A DNA stretch of 64,000 nt from Rhodamnia argentea (Eukaryota; Streptophyta; Magnoliopsida; Myrtales; Myrtaceae). How positions within the stretch are numbered: position 1 is the first letter of the stretch; every line of letters starts with the position of its first letter. The stretch is taken from the NCBI RefSeq assembly GCF_020921035.1, contig NC_063155.1:30869294-30933293 (forward strand). Reading direction: 5' to 3'. The notes under the pieces are model-generated. The model saw only the letters and a program-made list of their open reading frames with translations, did no database searches and was not told the origin of the DNA. The position numbers and the translations under genes were made by a program. Below, piece by piece: positions 12,367-23,148 of the stretch.

Positions 12367-13228
12367 TTTTGCTTCAGTCAACTCGATAACATTTTATTTA
12401 TTAAACATTTGGTTGAAAGATTAGAAGAAGGTAAAGTCGTTGGCTCATCTCCCATCCATCCATTTTGGACAAATTAGTGGGCTTTTGACAATTACCCCGA
12501 TGGACCTGTGGCTTCGCTGGCACTACATGTCTTGGTTGACTTATGATGCGGTCCATCTCAGCATCACCATTGCAGTTCACATACAAAACTTCAAAAAGCA
12601 TATGAAGATCATTTGAGAATCAAGTAGTAAAACGGGCAAAAGCTGAAAAGAATTAGTCCGTGTACTCATGAGTCATTATAAAGCTGCCGGGAGACTAAAA
12701 GTACAAGAACATGTACCATTTTAATCTTCGATTCCACTAAGTGTAGTACAGATAGATGATAGATTAGCAAAAGATTAAATCTTTTCTTCCATCGACTTGG
12801 AAAGATAGGCCGAAACACAAGACGAAAACGAGGCATGTGACCAATATTTCGGATCTCTAATCAGCATCCGCGTTTTGATTCATATCTTATTAGATAAGAT
12901 TAGACTAAGTTGAGGAACTTTTCCCATCGAAAGAAGCTTGAGATGCAAGAATATGAACAAAGGAAAAGGGAGGGCGGTGGGAAGTTGAACTTTTCTACGG
13001 CAAACCGATGTTAACCAATGAACGCTGGTTTTCCTCGGAACGGAATGTCAGCCATCGAGCATACGCGCAATTTCAAAGCGTTTGACTCGGACGAATTGCA
13101 CACCTTCATCATGCTAAAATTGTCAATTGGCTATCCATACTGCGACCTAAATCCTCTCAAACAAATGTGCAACTTTGACTTGAGATGGCTCTAGCTTTGA
13201 AGAGAAAGGAAATTGGGAAACCAACTCA

Positions 13229-13230
<2 letters not shown>
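12367..13230. other. Gene-free spacer
   Basis: No open frame with a recognisable domain and no clear repeat ends. I see nothing specific here. Confidence 0.4.

Positions 13231-13273
<43 letters not shown>
13231..13273. repeat. (TC)n microsatellite
   Basis: About 43 bases of uninterrupted TC repeats, more than 4 kb from the nearest annotated gene. Confidence 0.9.
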
Positions 13274-13275
<2 letters not shown>

Positions 13276-13460
13276 AATTCTAATTGAAGCTACTCGACTA
13301 ATTTAGGAGGCTACTACCGGCGAAGCTACCGAACTGACTTAATAAAATGGTAGACGTGGCTAAAGGGGGGTCGAACGGCCGCCCGCTTGGTGGGGGCGGC
13401 TCCTCCTTGTGGGTAAACGGGAGACCCGACTCTACGAACCCGAGGAAAGGGTGGTGAGCC

Positions 13461-13660
13461 TAGACATGGCCAAAATGAACCGGGGCTCGGAACCGGCCCG
13501 TTGACCGGGCCCACGGTTCTGACCCGGTTTTTTTAAATAAAAAAAAAGGGAGGAGGCCTGGGGAAAAAGAGCCGTTGGGCCTAGGAACCGGCGGTTCCAA
13601 ACCGGAACTGGAACCGACTTGGAATCGGAAACGGCGGTTCCACGGAACCGGCCACGTCTA
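13461..13660. mobile_element. hAT-type MITE, 200 bp, with perfect 8-bp target duplication
   Basis: GGTGAGCC stands immediately left (13453-13460) and right (13661-13668). The terminal inverted repeats are TAGACATGGCC and, inverted at the right, TAGACGTGGCC. An eight-base duplication and TAG-type ends are hallmarks of hAT elements. The inside is made of GGAACCGG/CCGGTTCC-like motifs repeated in both directions. There is no coding sequence. The perfect duplication suggests a fairly recent insertion. Confidence 0.9.
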
Positions 13661-13668
13661 GGTGAGCC

Positions 13669-16494
13669 TGAAGACCAAATCAATGTGACTTACACTTTTC
13701 TTTGAATTGGATCCGTGTTCGTCCACAATGCTTTCAAAAACAGGTCTCCGTTTGGTGTTTCGTGTACTAGGGTTAAGACTTATCTAGAGAAAGATAGGCA
13801 GGATAGCAAGGCAAGGGAGTTGTGGAAGTGCCACGGGCACATATTAGTGGCCTTTTCCTTTCGAGCCCGGTAAAAAAGTCCGATGCATCAACACTGATTT
13901 TCATGGTCAACACATTACGTTGCACGATCTTTTGCGTTCTCTCCACTCGATCTGGGGGTTTGAATTCCGCACCATCTTTGTCGAACTATGTGGACGTTGT
14001 CCGGCTAAAGAAGCTTGTCATATGGGTTCGCCTTGCTGGACCGGGCAATCAATTCCTTGAAAACTTGCTGCCACTGAATCGATTGAATTCGGTTTCCGAT
14101 TGGGCGGACTTCATACGAAAGGTGACCAATGAACAAAAATTGTTTGGACAGTATGTTCATGGCAATCATGAGCGCACATATAAATGAGAATTCCCCAATC
14201 GAAGAGGAACATTTCTATGGATCGGGTTTGCAGGTTTGGGCGCTTCCATAGAGCCATCGTGTTCCTTTTTTTTTTTTTTTGGTCGGAAGAGCCATCTTGT
14301 TCGAATGCTCCATCTAATAAAGAAAAATAAAAACGAAAGATTGAATGGAGATGCTCAGCAAGATGGAGAGAGAGAGAGAGAGATCATGGGCCACAAAAGC
14401 CCATGAATCATATCGCAGGCCACAAAATTTCAAGTAATGAGTTCAAACTACTAATGGAAAAGGCGTGAATATTGGGTCGGGTCGGATCGTCTTAAGTTAC
14501 GAATGGAACTATATGTGCTAAGGGTCACACGAAAGTATAATAACATTCTCGAGAAATAATGATTAGGATGACGTCATCCCAAATTTTTAGGCTTTTGGCG
14601 TGAATTATATTATCTCGTGTTGTACCTAAAAAAGGAGGGACCCTAACATGGGACCCACCTATTTTTTGGGCTCATTTCATTAATAAGTACGAGGGAACAA
14701 TCAGCATTACACACAGGCCTGAAATAATTGGAAAGATGATATCGATGCACGCCGAGAGTCATCCTCCGGTCGGACTACCTAAACTAGCGCACCCCAGATT
14801 ATTTATTCCCCAGTCTCCTCCTCCTCCTTTGTCCTAGCCGAAGAGATCCAACGGCGGAGAAGATGGGCCTCCGAGTTTCACCGCATCGCCAACCGTCCGA
14901 CTTTGTAGGGTCATTTTAGCTGGCTCTTCGTCCTTCCCTTCGGGCGAGTCTTTTGACTAGTTCAATCGGATCGGGCCCCGTGTCATTAAAAAACAGAACG
15001 AGGGTGCAAACCCCATTTTCAAATCTGATCGTCTCTTCTCTGTCAATTTGTATACTCACACATGAAAAAAAAAAAAAAAAAAAAAAGGCACTTTCATCTT
15101 CATCCACCGACATGGCAAGATCTGAAGTACAGTGAAAATACGTATCTATCATGAGAACTCCGGACTTAATTTTCCTTTTTCAGCAAAAGAAAGAAATTGC
15201 TCCCATGATCAATTTAAAAAAGTAAACTGATGGACTACCAACTACCACAGATTGTTTCCTACATCTACATTTTTCATTCAATTCTTCCAGCTACCCGAAT
15301 GGCTAGTGACTGACTAACCCAAGAAGCAAAGCCACAAGTACATGGCGCCAGGACCAACGTGGGGTCACAATTCTTCTTCAACAAGGGTCAGCACAATCGG
15401 AACGGCGGGAACTAGATGTACAAGAGGACAGCTCTCGATGCCATGAAGATTGTACGCCCGGACGATATTAACATCGTCCGTGGAATGCGCTGTAGTCCTA
15501 TTCTACACGAGCTTAGCACAAGCCAGTAACTCCATGATCTTATCTTCACGGGTCCAGATAGATATTTAAACCAAGAAAGTGAACAGTATCCAAGCAATTG
15601 AGGTGGGATTATCGTCTGCTTGCACGGTCCGATTCCTTTTCCGCACTTGATGGGGCCAATCAGAACACATCAGGATTCAGGACCATAGAAGAAAAATATC
15701 CCAACAAAATATTTTCTGGCAATTTCTCATCGGCCAAACCAAACAGACAGGAGAAATGAAGGAATGCGTGGTTCCATGAAAGCACGGACGTTACTGGAAG
15801 AAAGTGCAGTTCTTTAGGAAGGAGAAGAAGGAAGGAAGGAAGTGGGGTGTTTGGGGAAAGGATGAGGAGTTATGGGCTTTGTTTCTTTACCATGGAAAGA
15901 GGCAATGGCGGTACTGACTTGTATCTCCACATTGAGATCTGCTCTTCATCCACAAAGGACTTCACGCGATCACTTCGCTTCCTTCTCTCTCACGACTCCA
16001 AGTTGCTGGAGGAGCTTCTGGGCTCATCCGGGTGTGGAAAAAAGTCCCGAGGCTTTTCTTTTCTCTCCAGTTTCTGCAGAGAAATCATAGCAGAAGAAAA
16101 AGGAGAAGCAAAAGGGACGATAAAGCGATCGCAAGCTCATTCAAAGAAGGGGGAAAAGGATTGCAGATCTCAGGACCCTTTTGGTTTCTTCTCAATGTAG
16201 GCGCTTGTAACGAGTTTATAACAGGTACCATCAGCTCAACAAGAGAATGCAGATCGCAGGAATCAAAATTGGTGCTCACTTATTCCAACATTTTGACACA
16301 AATTCACTTCTCCTTTTCTTCAGCAGAGAAGAAAAAATCGTCAGCTGTCCGAATTCAATACCACCGTGTAAGAACAAAGCAAAAACAAGAAAAAAAAAAG
16401 AAAATTATCAAATCAACGATAATTAACAGGCGTAGCAAGAAAAAAATTTATAGGAAAATAAGAATGAGCAAAAAAAAAAAAATTGGGATTTAAT
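13669..16494. other. Spacer, and probable 3' region of the FLA4-like gene at its right end
   Basis: It contains short open frames without domains, an A-rich homopolymer near 15064-15087, a (GA)n stretch near 14367-14382 and a very short retroposon-like insertion at 14265-14287 (listed separately). The last few hundred bases before 16496 should be the 3' untranslated region of the minus-strand gene. No other gene is supported. Confidence 0.4.
14250..14302 (-). mobile_element. Ultrashort retroposon-like insertion with target duplication
   Basis: The 15-base AGAGCCATCGTGTTC (14250-14264) recurs with one change at 14288-14302. Between them are only about 23 bases: a run of 15 T followed by GGTCGGA. 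On the minus strand this is TCCGACC followed by poly(A), the form of a severely 5'-truncated LINE or SINE tail. The same TCCGACC-poly(A) insertion recurs at 55744-55762. Confidence 0.6.
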
Positions 16495-16495
16495 C

Positions 16496-17749
16496 TCACA
16501 CAGCTACATACACTAATATACAACACAAAACCAGCATCAGTCTCTGCACGCCGCCGACAGAGCTTCCCGACCGCATCTCTTCCCTGGATATTGGCGGCGG
16601 CCCGTCAAAACCACCAGGCGAATTCTCGGGCGAGGGTGTGATGCCGGGCGGGGGAGCCGCACTCATGATCGGACCGCCGGACTTCGAACCCACCGACGGA
16701 TTCTTCCCGAAGATCTCCCTTGGCAATAGAACCCTGGACACCCCGAAAATCGCCACTGGGTTCTCATCGAAGACGGTCTGCGTCACCGAGGCCTGAACGA
16801 TCCCGGTGTCGATTGCCACCGATCCATTGACCCGGGAGATGTTGAGAGTGTAGCTCCCAGCTCCCATGTCCTCCGTTGCCAATGTGGGTTGCAACGGATT
16901 CACGATCGATTCCAGAGAGCCAAGAGGGTAATAAGAATGCAAGACGTGAAACTTCAGCACCACGGCCTTCTTATCCGCGGGCAGCGACTGCAAACTCTGG
17001 CTCGTAGGCAATTCGGCAAAGGCGGTGTCGGTGGGGACGAAGAGGGTGATCCCGGCGCCGCCCTCGTCGGCCTCGAATTCCTGGACGACGCCAGAGGCGG
17101 CAAGCATGGATGCGGCGACGTTGAAGTTGTGGCCGTCGATTAGGGCTTTGGTGATGTTGAGGCCCAGGGGAGGGCGAGTCTCGGAGGCCATGAGGTCGAA
17201 GCCATAAGGGACGAGGAGGGAATTGACGGTGAAGATGGAGAGGTTGTAAGGGATGGTCTTGATGGGCTCGAGGAGGGTGGCGTTGGAGGGGGAGTAAGGG
17301 GCTGGGGAGTGGACGGAGACGGCGCCGGTGGAGGGGTCGCGCGTGATGTTGAGGGAGCCGAAGTTGCTGGTGGCGCGTCCAGTGGTCTGGAAGAGGGTGG
17401 TGAAGAGGGTTCCGGAAGGGGGGATCTGGTGGAGGTCAGAGGAGGAGAGGCACTGGAGGAGCACGTGGTAGCGGAGGACGTCGGCAAGGGAGGTGGGGGA
17501 GAGGCGGCGCGTGAGGTCGGAGGAGGCGAGGTAGGCGTTGGGGACGGCAAGGACGGTGACGGCGGATCGCTGGGCCAGATCCGAGGCGATGGTGGAGGAG
17601 AGGAGGGTGGTGAAGGCGGAGAGCTCCGGGAAGGAGGAGAGGAGGTCGGTGATGTTGAGGGAGGCCGCGGGGGTTGCGGGGAGGGTCAGGAGGAGTACAC
17701 AGAGGAGGGTCGTGGGGGTGATTTTGGAAATGGAGGTCTGTACGGCCAT
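16496..17749 (-). CDS. FLA4: Fasciclin-like arabinogalactan protein, FLA4/SOS5 type
   Basis: A single exon of 417 residues, the same size as Arabidopsis FLA4 (SOS5), a GPI-anchored surface glycoprotein needed for normal root growth under salt and for cell-wall and seed-mucilage integrity. I start at MAVQTS (17749) because it gives a clean secretion signal ending near TPAAS; the open frame runs further upstream but that part is Pro/His-rich and does not look like the family. Two fasciclin domains follow (about 30-170 and 205-345). The second contains GHNFNVAASMLAASGVV, TLFVPTDTAFAELP, VVLKFHVLHSYYPLGSLESI and TEDMGAGSYTLNISRVNGS, close to FLA4. Several N-glycosylation sites (NIT, NAT, NLS, NIS) are present. 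A short Pro-rich arabinogalactan region (AAPPPGITPSPENSP) and a hydrophobic C-terminal tail fit a GPI signal. The coding strand is GC-rich, which opens long antisense frames of no meaning. Confidence 0.92.
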   Translation of the reverse strand: MAVQTSISKITPTTLLCVLLLTLPATPAASLNITDLLSSFPELSAFTTLLSSTIASDLAQRSAVTVLAVPNAYLASSDLTRRLSPTSLADVLRYHVLLQCLSSSDLHQIPPSGTLFTTLFQTTGRATSNFGSLNITRDPSTGAVSVHSPAPYSPSNATLLEPIKTIPYNLSIFTVNSLLVPYGFDLMASETRPPLGLNITKALIDGHNFNVAASMLAASGVVQEFEADEGGAGITLFVPTDTAFAELPTSQSLQSLPADKKAVVLKFHVLHSYYPLGSLESIVNPLQPTLATEDMGAGSYTLNISRVNGSVAIDTGIVQASVTQTVFDENPVAIFGVSRVLLPREIFGKNPSVGSKSGGPIMSAAPPPGITPSPENSPGGFDGPPPISREEMRSGSSVGGVQRLMLVLCCILVYVAV

Positions 17750-19016
17750 TGCGGAGGCGGTGGCGGCGGCCACGACGACTCTCTGCAAGGAGGAGAGGCA
17801 GAGAGTGCGCGTGCGAGTGTGTGGGGGAGGCGAAGGGGGCGAGTTGAGTGTCGGAGTCCAGCGATGAGTGAAGAGTGCAGGGACTGTCCGTGAAGGAGAG
17901 CGAGAGAGAGAGAGAGTGAGCATGAAGATAGGGGTACTGATGATGATGATGAGGGGCATCTGATGGTGTTTTGGCTTGATGGGTGAAGCACGATGATGGT
18001 GATGCCAGCTGATGTCGATGCATTCATGCTCCCTCCCCCCACTCGCGCGTGTTCGGCGGCATGGTCCGAATCTTCCGACTTGAGATCCGAAATTCAGATG
18101 AAGTCCACCGGAAATTGTCATTACCGCTACCTAAATCTTGAGCTAGAACATGGATATATTCGGCATACTCATCTCTAGATTTTGGCAATTGTTTACGCTT
18201 AAGATATTATTAGCTCACTGAGTTTATGTGACCTCGATAGGGCACTTGACTTTATTGTTAGTATGATATATCAAAGCTAAACTCTACTTACTATCTCCGT
18301 CACAGGCTATGTATGTATTGCCCAGATAATATCTTTGTCTCTAATTTCAAATATTGACTCTTGTGCTTGAGCTGAAAATGCCCCAATTAACTGTGCCTAT
18401 ATAATTTTTAATCTATCACAATCCGAGCAGGTACGGAACCTATAAATTGTGTGAGAAGTGGTTGTCAACAAAATGTTGACTATAGAATTCCTCGTCAATG
18501 CCATATTGTTCGTGGAAATTCTTACCAGTGGTCATATTTATCAATGATCACCATCAGTTATCGATATATGATGATGATGGGTCAATGATTGTCATGACAG
18601 AATTGGCCAAAAAGGCAAATAAAAGTAAAGGCATCATCAATTGAAAGGCATGGGTCAGCGGAGTTATGAGAAATCATCTTAGAATTAGTCGTTTTGTTAG
18701 CAAATTGGATGTAAGATTCGAGCATAGTGATATCGAAATAGAAACTGCTTGCTGGTAAGGCAATGGAGCCCAATGGAACATGAAAAATGAGGACGCAACC
18801 CTGAAGGAGAAACTGCCGGGAGGTCAGACATTGTCGCAACGTAAAGATAGAGAGCCGGAAGTTTTGGAGATGTGAGGACATTCGCAATAACCGTGGAAGA
18901 ACTACTTGTGAGCACTTACGTTGTATATATCGTATACACCATCTCTTGTGCATCGTAGAATCCTCGAAAACAGTACAAACTCGTCATCTTTCAATTCATA
19001 TATCATATCATGACCG
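17750..19016. other. FLA4-like upstream flank and spacer
   Basis: The leader side has a GA-rich stretch at 17900-17920. The rest, to 19016, shows only short open frames without domains. No gene is supported. Confidence 0.4.
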
Positions 19017-19025
19017 TAATTCATA

Positions 19026-20108
19026 AGAAAAATTACCAAAAAAAGTCATAAAATTATTACAATTGTGCCAATTCAGTCATAAATCTTTTTTTCGTACCAA
19101 CTCAGTCCTAAACTTTTTGCATTTATTTTCAGCTAGCTTTGACCTGTTAGAACCGACGTGGATGCCGATTGGCTGATGTGAATAATTTTTAAATATTTTT
19201 ATTTTTTTTCCTTTTTCTTTTCTTTATTTTTTGTTTGTTTGTTTTCTTCCCCTCTCTGGCTTGTCGCTGGGCGAGCTCGCCAGCAACGGCGAGGCTTGGC
19301 CTCACTAGATCTGCGCGAGCTCAGCCGCCATGGCTGCCCATATGGGTTCTCAGGTTGTAGTTTGGGAAACAAACCCTCACGAGCAGCACCAATTTTGCGA
19401 TTTCTACATGATGGAAGCGAAATGACCCAACACCAGCAACATCAACCAAGAAAAACCGAGCAGATTCAACGAAATATAATAGAAATTGAAAAGAGGAAGG
19501 AGCGATTCCTCAAAAATCCAGAGCACGCAAGAAATCGGCAAAGTCTTGGAGAGGAAATGGGCGAAGCCCCCCCTCTCTATATTATGAAAATCGTCCTCTG
19601 CAAAACCTCCATTTCTTCCTCATCTCGTCACTCTCTCTCCTCCAAAAATTCCATCTAAACCCAGATTCTGACATTTTCCATTAGAACCCAGAACTTCAAT
19701 CCATGGCAGCCGAGGTCGGCCTCGCCCAGATCTGGCGAGGCCAAGCCTTGCCATAGCCGGCGAGCTAGCCTAGCAACGGTGGCGAGGCCGACCTCGCCCT
19801 TGCCGACTCTAGCCAGTTGCTTAGACCGGTGACGGCCAAAGAGGAAGGAGGGGAAGAAAACAAACAAAAAGAAAAATAAAGAAAAGAATAAAATAAAATA
19901 AAAAATTATTAAAAATTGTCCATGTCATCGCCAACGTCCACGTCGGCGTCGATCGGCATCCACGTCGGCGCCAGCCGGTCAAAGTTGGGTGAAATGACTG
20001 AATTGGCACAAATGCAAAAGGTTTATAACTAAATTGGCACAAAAAAAATGTTTATGACCGAATTGACACAATTGTAATAGGTTTAAGATTTTTTTGATAA
20101 TTTTTTCA
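19026..20108. mobile_element. Mutator-like non-autonomous element (family A), about 1.08 kb
   Basis: The nine bases TAATTCATA (19017-19025) and TAATTTATA (20109-20117) flank the element with one difference, the duplication length of Mutator-like elements. Inverted arms of roughly 100-170 bases begin AGAAAAATTACC at the left and, inverted, TGAAAAAATTATC at the right, and both continue with ATTACAATTGTG(C/T)CAATTC. Next to both arms is the phrase GCCGACGTGGATGCCGAT. The core has two GC-rich patches (about 19255-19340 and 19690-19830) made of GGCGAGG/CCTCGCC-like words. There is no transposase. A shorter relative lies at 34712-35053. Confidence 0.8.
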
Positions 20109-20117
20109 TAATTTATA

Positions 20118-23100
20118 GATATCTCGTTGTTGATTAAATTCCATTGGGTATCTTAGTTGTAGTTTTCAGATATCTCGTCATCGATTGAATTTCTAACTTT
20201 TTTTCTTGCTATTATTTCACTTTGTCGCCAATTAAACTACGACAAATTATTGTGTACTTCAAGGTGACTGAATTTTGTTGAAGTATACCTATTGATTTTC
20301 TTGTGCTCCAGTGATATATCCCGTCCGGAATCGCCACAAAACCCGTCTCCTTATAAAAAATCGAAGAACGACTTCTCAATGAAATGTCTTTCATCGTAGG
20401 GAAATTCCGGTAAAATATGGTCTCATCTCATAGAAGAGCAGATAAATTTGACATTTTTGGTTTCGCAAAAAATGAATAATATGAGAAACGATTTTCTAAA
20501 AATAACAACTTGTATCGCTTCGATGAAAGATGTTTCATTATCAAAATATTCATACATTTACGTGAACAATGAAAATATTTCTCGATCGTTCGTTTCGTAC
20601 GTAATACAATTAAAATATTTTTTAAATTATTCATTTTTCTTAAAACCAAAAACATTCAGCAGCAGGCCCTACGACTTCGTACATGAATCTTCGTCCGCCT
20701 TCTAACGAGGCCAAACGACATCTTCGCTTTTCTTGTCCGGGTCCCAAAATTTGTATTGTCGTCAAGTTGCTTTGCCTTCCGGTCCCACGACGGACATGGG
20801 ACCCACTGACTTTTTTCAGCCCATTGTTTATCATTCTAACTTCGTTTTAACGCTAAACCAACTAGGCGAAAATTTTACAAATTCGCGATTTAAAACGGAA
20901 GGAAATTTTTCAAATAAGGGCATGAAATTTTCTCATTGCAATCTATTATCGACATTTAAAATTGGCAATGCTAAAGAAGATAAAAGATGGCAATGGTCGT
21001 AAAATGAACATGAGCGCTCAACAAAGGCAATGTATCCGAATTAAAACAACTAAGAATGATCAATCGGAACTTATTTTCTTGAGTAGTCACCAAGCACTTT
21101 TTACTGTTTGCTGGTCTTCTCTCCCGATCTAGATCTAGAGTTAGATTTAAAATTACGTGCTCTTTTATCTCGATCTACAAATAGATTTAGGATTTACAAG
21201 ATGGTTTTCGTGCTATTTCAACCAATTGGGGTTGTCGTTATCTTTATACGATGAAGGTGTAGAGGACGTCGAGCCTAGACGCGCACCGCCTCATGACAAA
21301 GTCGTAGCAACCGGAGAGAAAAAAGGGAAATCTCGGCCCGTGCTCATCAACGATGCGAGATTCGATGATCGATCGCCGGATGTGCTTTAACGCTATGACA
21401 GACCTGTCATTGTGGAATAAGCGAGTGTTTGCAAACCGTATCAAGTTGTTTAATCTTTCAAATTTACTTATTTTGCTTGATTTGCATGCTTATCTTGAAG
21501 TCATGCACCTCTTATTCAAGTAAAATGAAAATTTCGTTTCGACTCAAAAAAAAAAAAAAACCGAACACTTTCTACTACTTTAAAATAGATTACATGTTTC
21601 AAAATGTTTAAATTCGATTGTTGTAGGTTATGCTCGTCATTCCATACATTGGACTACCTTAATTCGTCCCGAGATGGAATCATGGAAGCGTTAGTTATTT
21701 AAGTAAACGCGGAATCCATTTATTTTAAGCGAAAAAATAATTATATGTCAATTGCTTTAAAAAAAAGATTTAGGTAAAATGAATTATTTGATTCTATGTA
21801 ATTGCATATGAACAGAAATAATTTGATTTTTAAATTTAAAAAAAAAGTCATACACAGCATTAAAAAATGAAATTCCGAGTCAAAGTTTTCGATTCCGCAA
21901 ATGTCCTCAATGTCAACAGGTTTCAAAGTGCCAAATACATACGATCGAGGCGAAGCCAGTCATTTTGAATGGACGTCTCTGACCTTCGGCGAGCCTCCTC
22001 CACTCCCACTTAAACCCCGTCGTTGGTCAACCCCCTCACCCGCTCAATCTCCGCCGTCAAAGGCAAGCTTTTGGCTTCCGCTGCTCGTGTTTTGACTGTT
22101 TCTTATTGAGATCCCATGGATCCATTTTATTTTCTTTTTGGGCGATGACATACATTGGGTTTGGTAGGCGACTTCATCGACTTTTTGGCGGTAAAAATGA
22201 AAATGCTGATACGGGGGTTCAATGGCGGTGATTAGTGCCGTGAAGGGAGCATCGCGCGGAGGAAAACATCCCTGCCCACCATGTGTTTGATTGGAGTTTC
22301 AACACAAATGCCATAGTTATTCATGGGTGTCGTAGGTCCACAGAATGCGATCTGTAGATCACTTGACGTCTTGTTTGGGTAAATTGAGGAAAGCTGTGAG
22401 GTAAGATTGTCGGTCTGTTTTTGCAAACCAAACTATGCCATAGCTATTTTATTTTAGTTCGTACTCTGTTATGTTCTTGTTCCCATGAAATGGATGGTTT
22501 ACTCTGTCCAACCTTATTCCATTCTGCGACCCAAACATGCCATCAGTCGGTCCACATCAACAAGCGTCTTTGAAGAAATCTTGTATGTCAAACACGTCAT
22601 AGACACGAGGCTGGACCGAAGCCGAAGAAGAAAGAATGTGTATTTCGTTTGCCACCGAAATGTTTCTTTGCTGGTTTATCACCTTCTCTCGATCATGACT
22701 GCATTCACGGTGCTCGATAAATTGCTCCAAAGACACTTAGTTTTTTGTCCCTCATTGCTTGTCTATGTAATGCCTTTCTATCTCATTTGCATCATGTTAG
22801 GGGTTCCTGAAAGTCCGTATAGCATTCAAATTGGTTATAATGAAGTTTTGTGATAAGAACATCTTTTGCCTGTCAAATTGCTAGTCCTTTGGTTTCCCTA
22901 GAAAGTGGGCACAAACTTCAATTCGTTTACTGGTTTGAAGACCCTGGAGATGATTTTCCCGTGTCTATTTTTCCTACTCTTTACCAAAGTTACACAACCA
23001 CACTTTTAATGCAGATCTCACAGCACAGGGAGGTATATGATTTAATATAGCTGCCCTTCCAGATGTTGGGAAAACGAAAATTAAGAGGATAGATACGACT

Positions 23101-23148
23101 TTTTACGTTGGAAAATTCCCCAAGATAAGAGATAGCATAAGAGACGTC
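20118..23148. other. Gene-free spacer and OBGM upstream flank
   Basis: Short open frames only (the longest 122 codons at 22485-22853, hydrophobic, no known motif). The last kilobase before 23149 should contain the promoter and leader of the Obg gene. No repeat ends are clear. Confidence 0.4.

Noticed and set aside
13231-13273. Repeat array considered as something other than a microsatellite
   Set aside because: It is a plain TC dinucleotide run; nothing else in the window resembles a spaced array.
17309-17893. Gly/Glu-rich open frame (194 codons) antisense to the FLA4-like gene
   Set aside because: Same cause: high GC at third positions of the sense gene.
17750-18121. Upstream in-frame start for the FLA4-like protein
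   Set aside because: The added 124 residues are His/Pro/Ser-rich and would bury the signal peptide.
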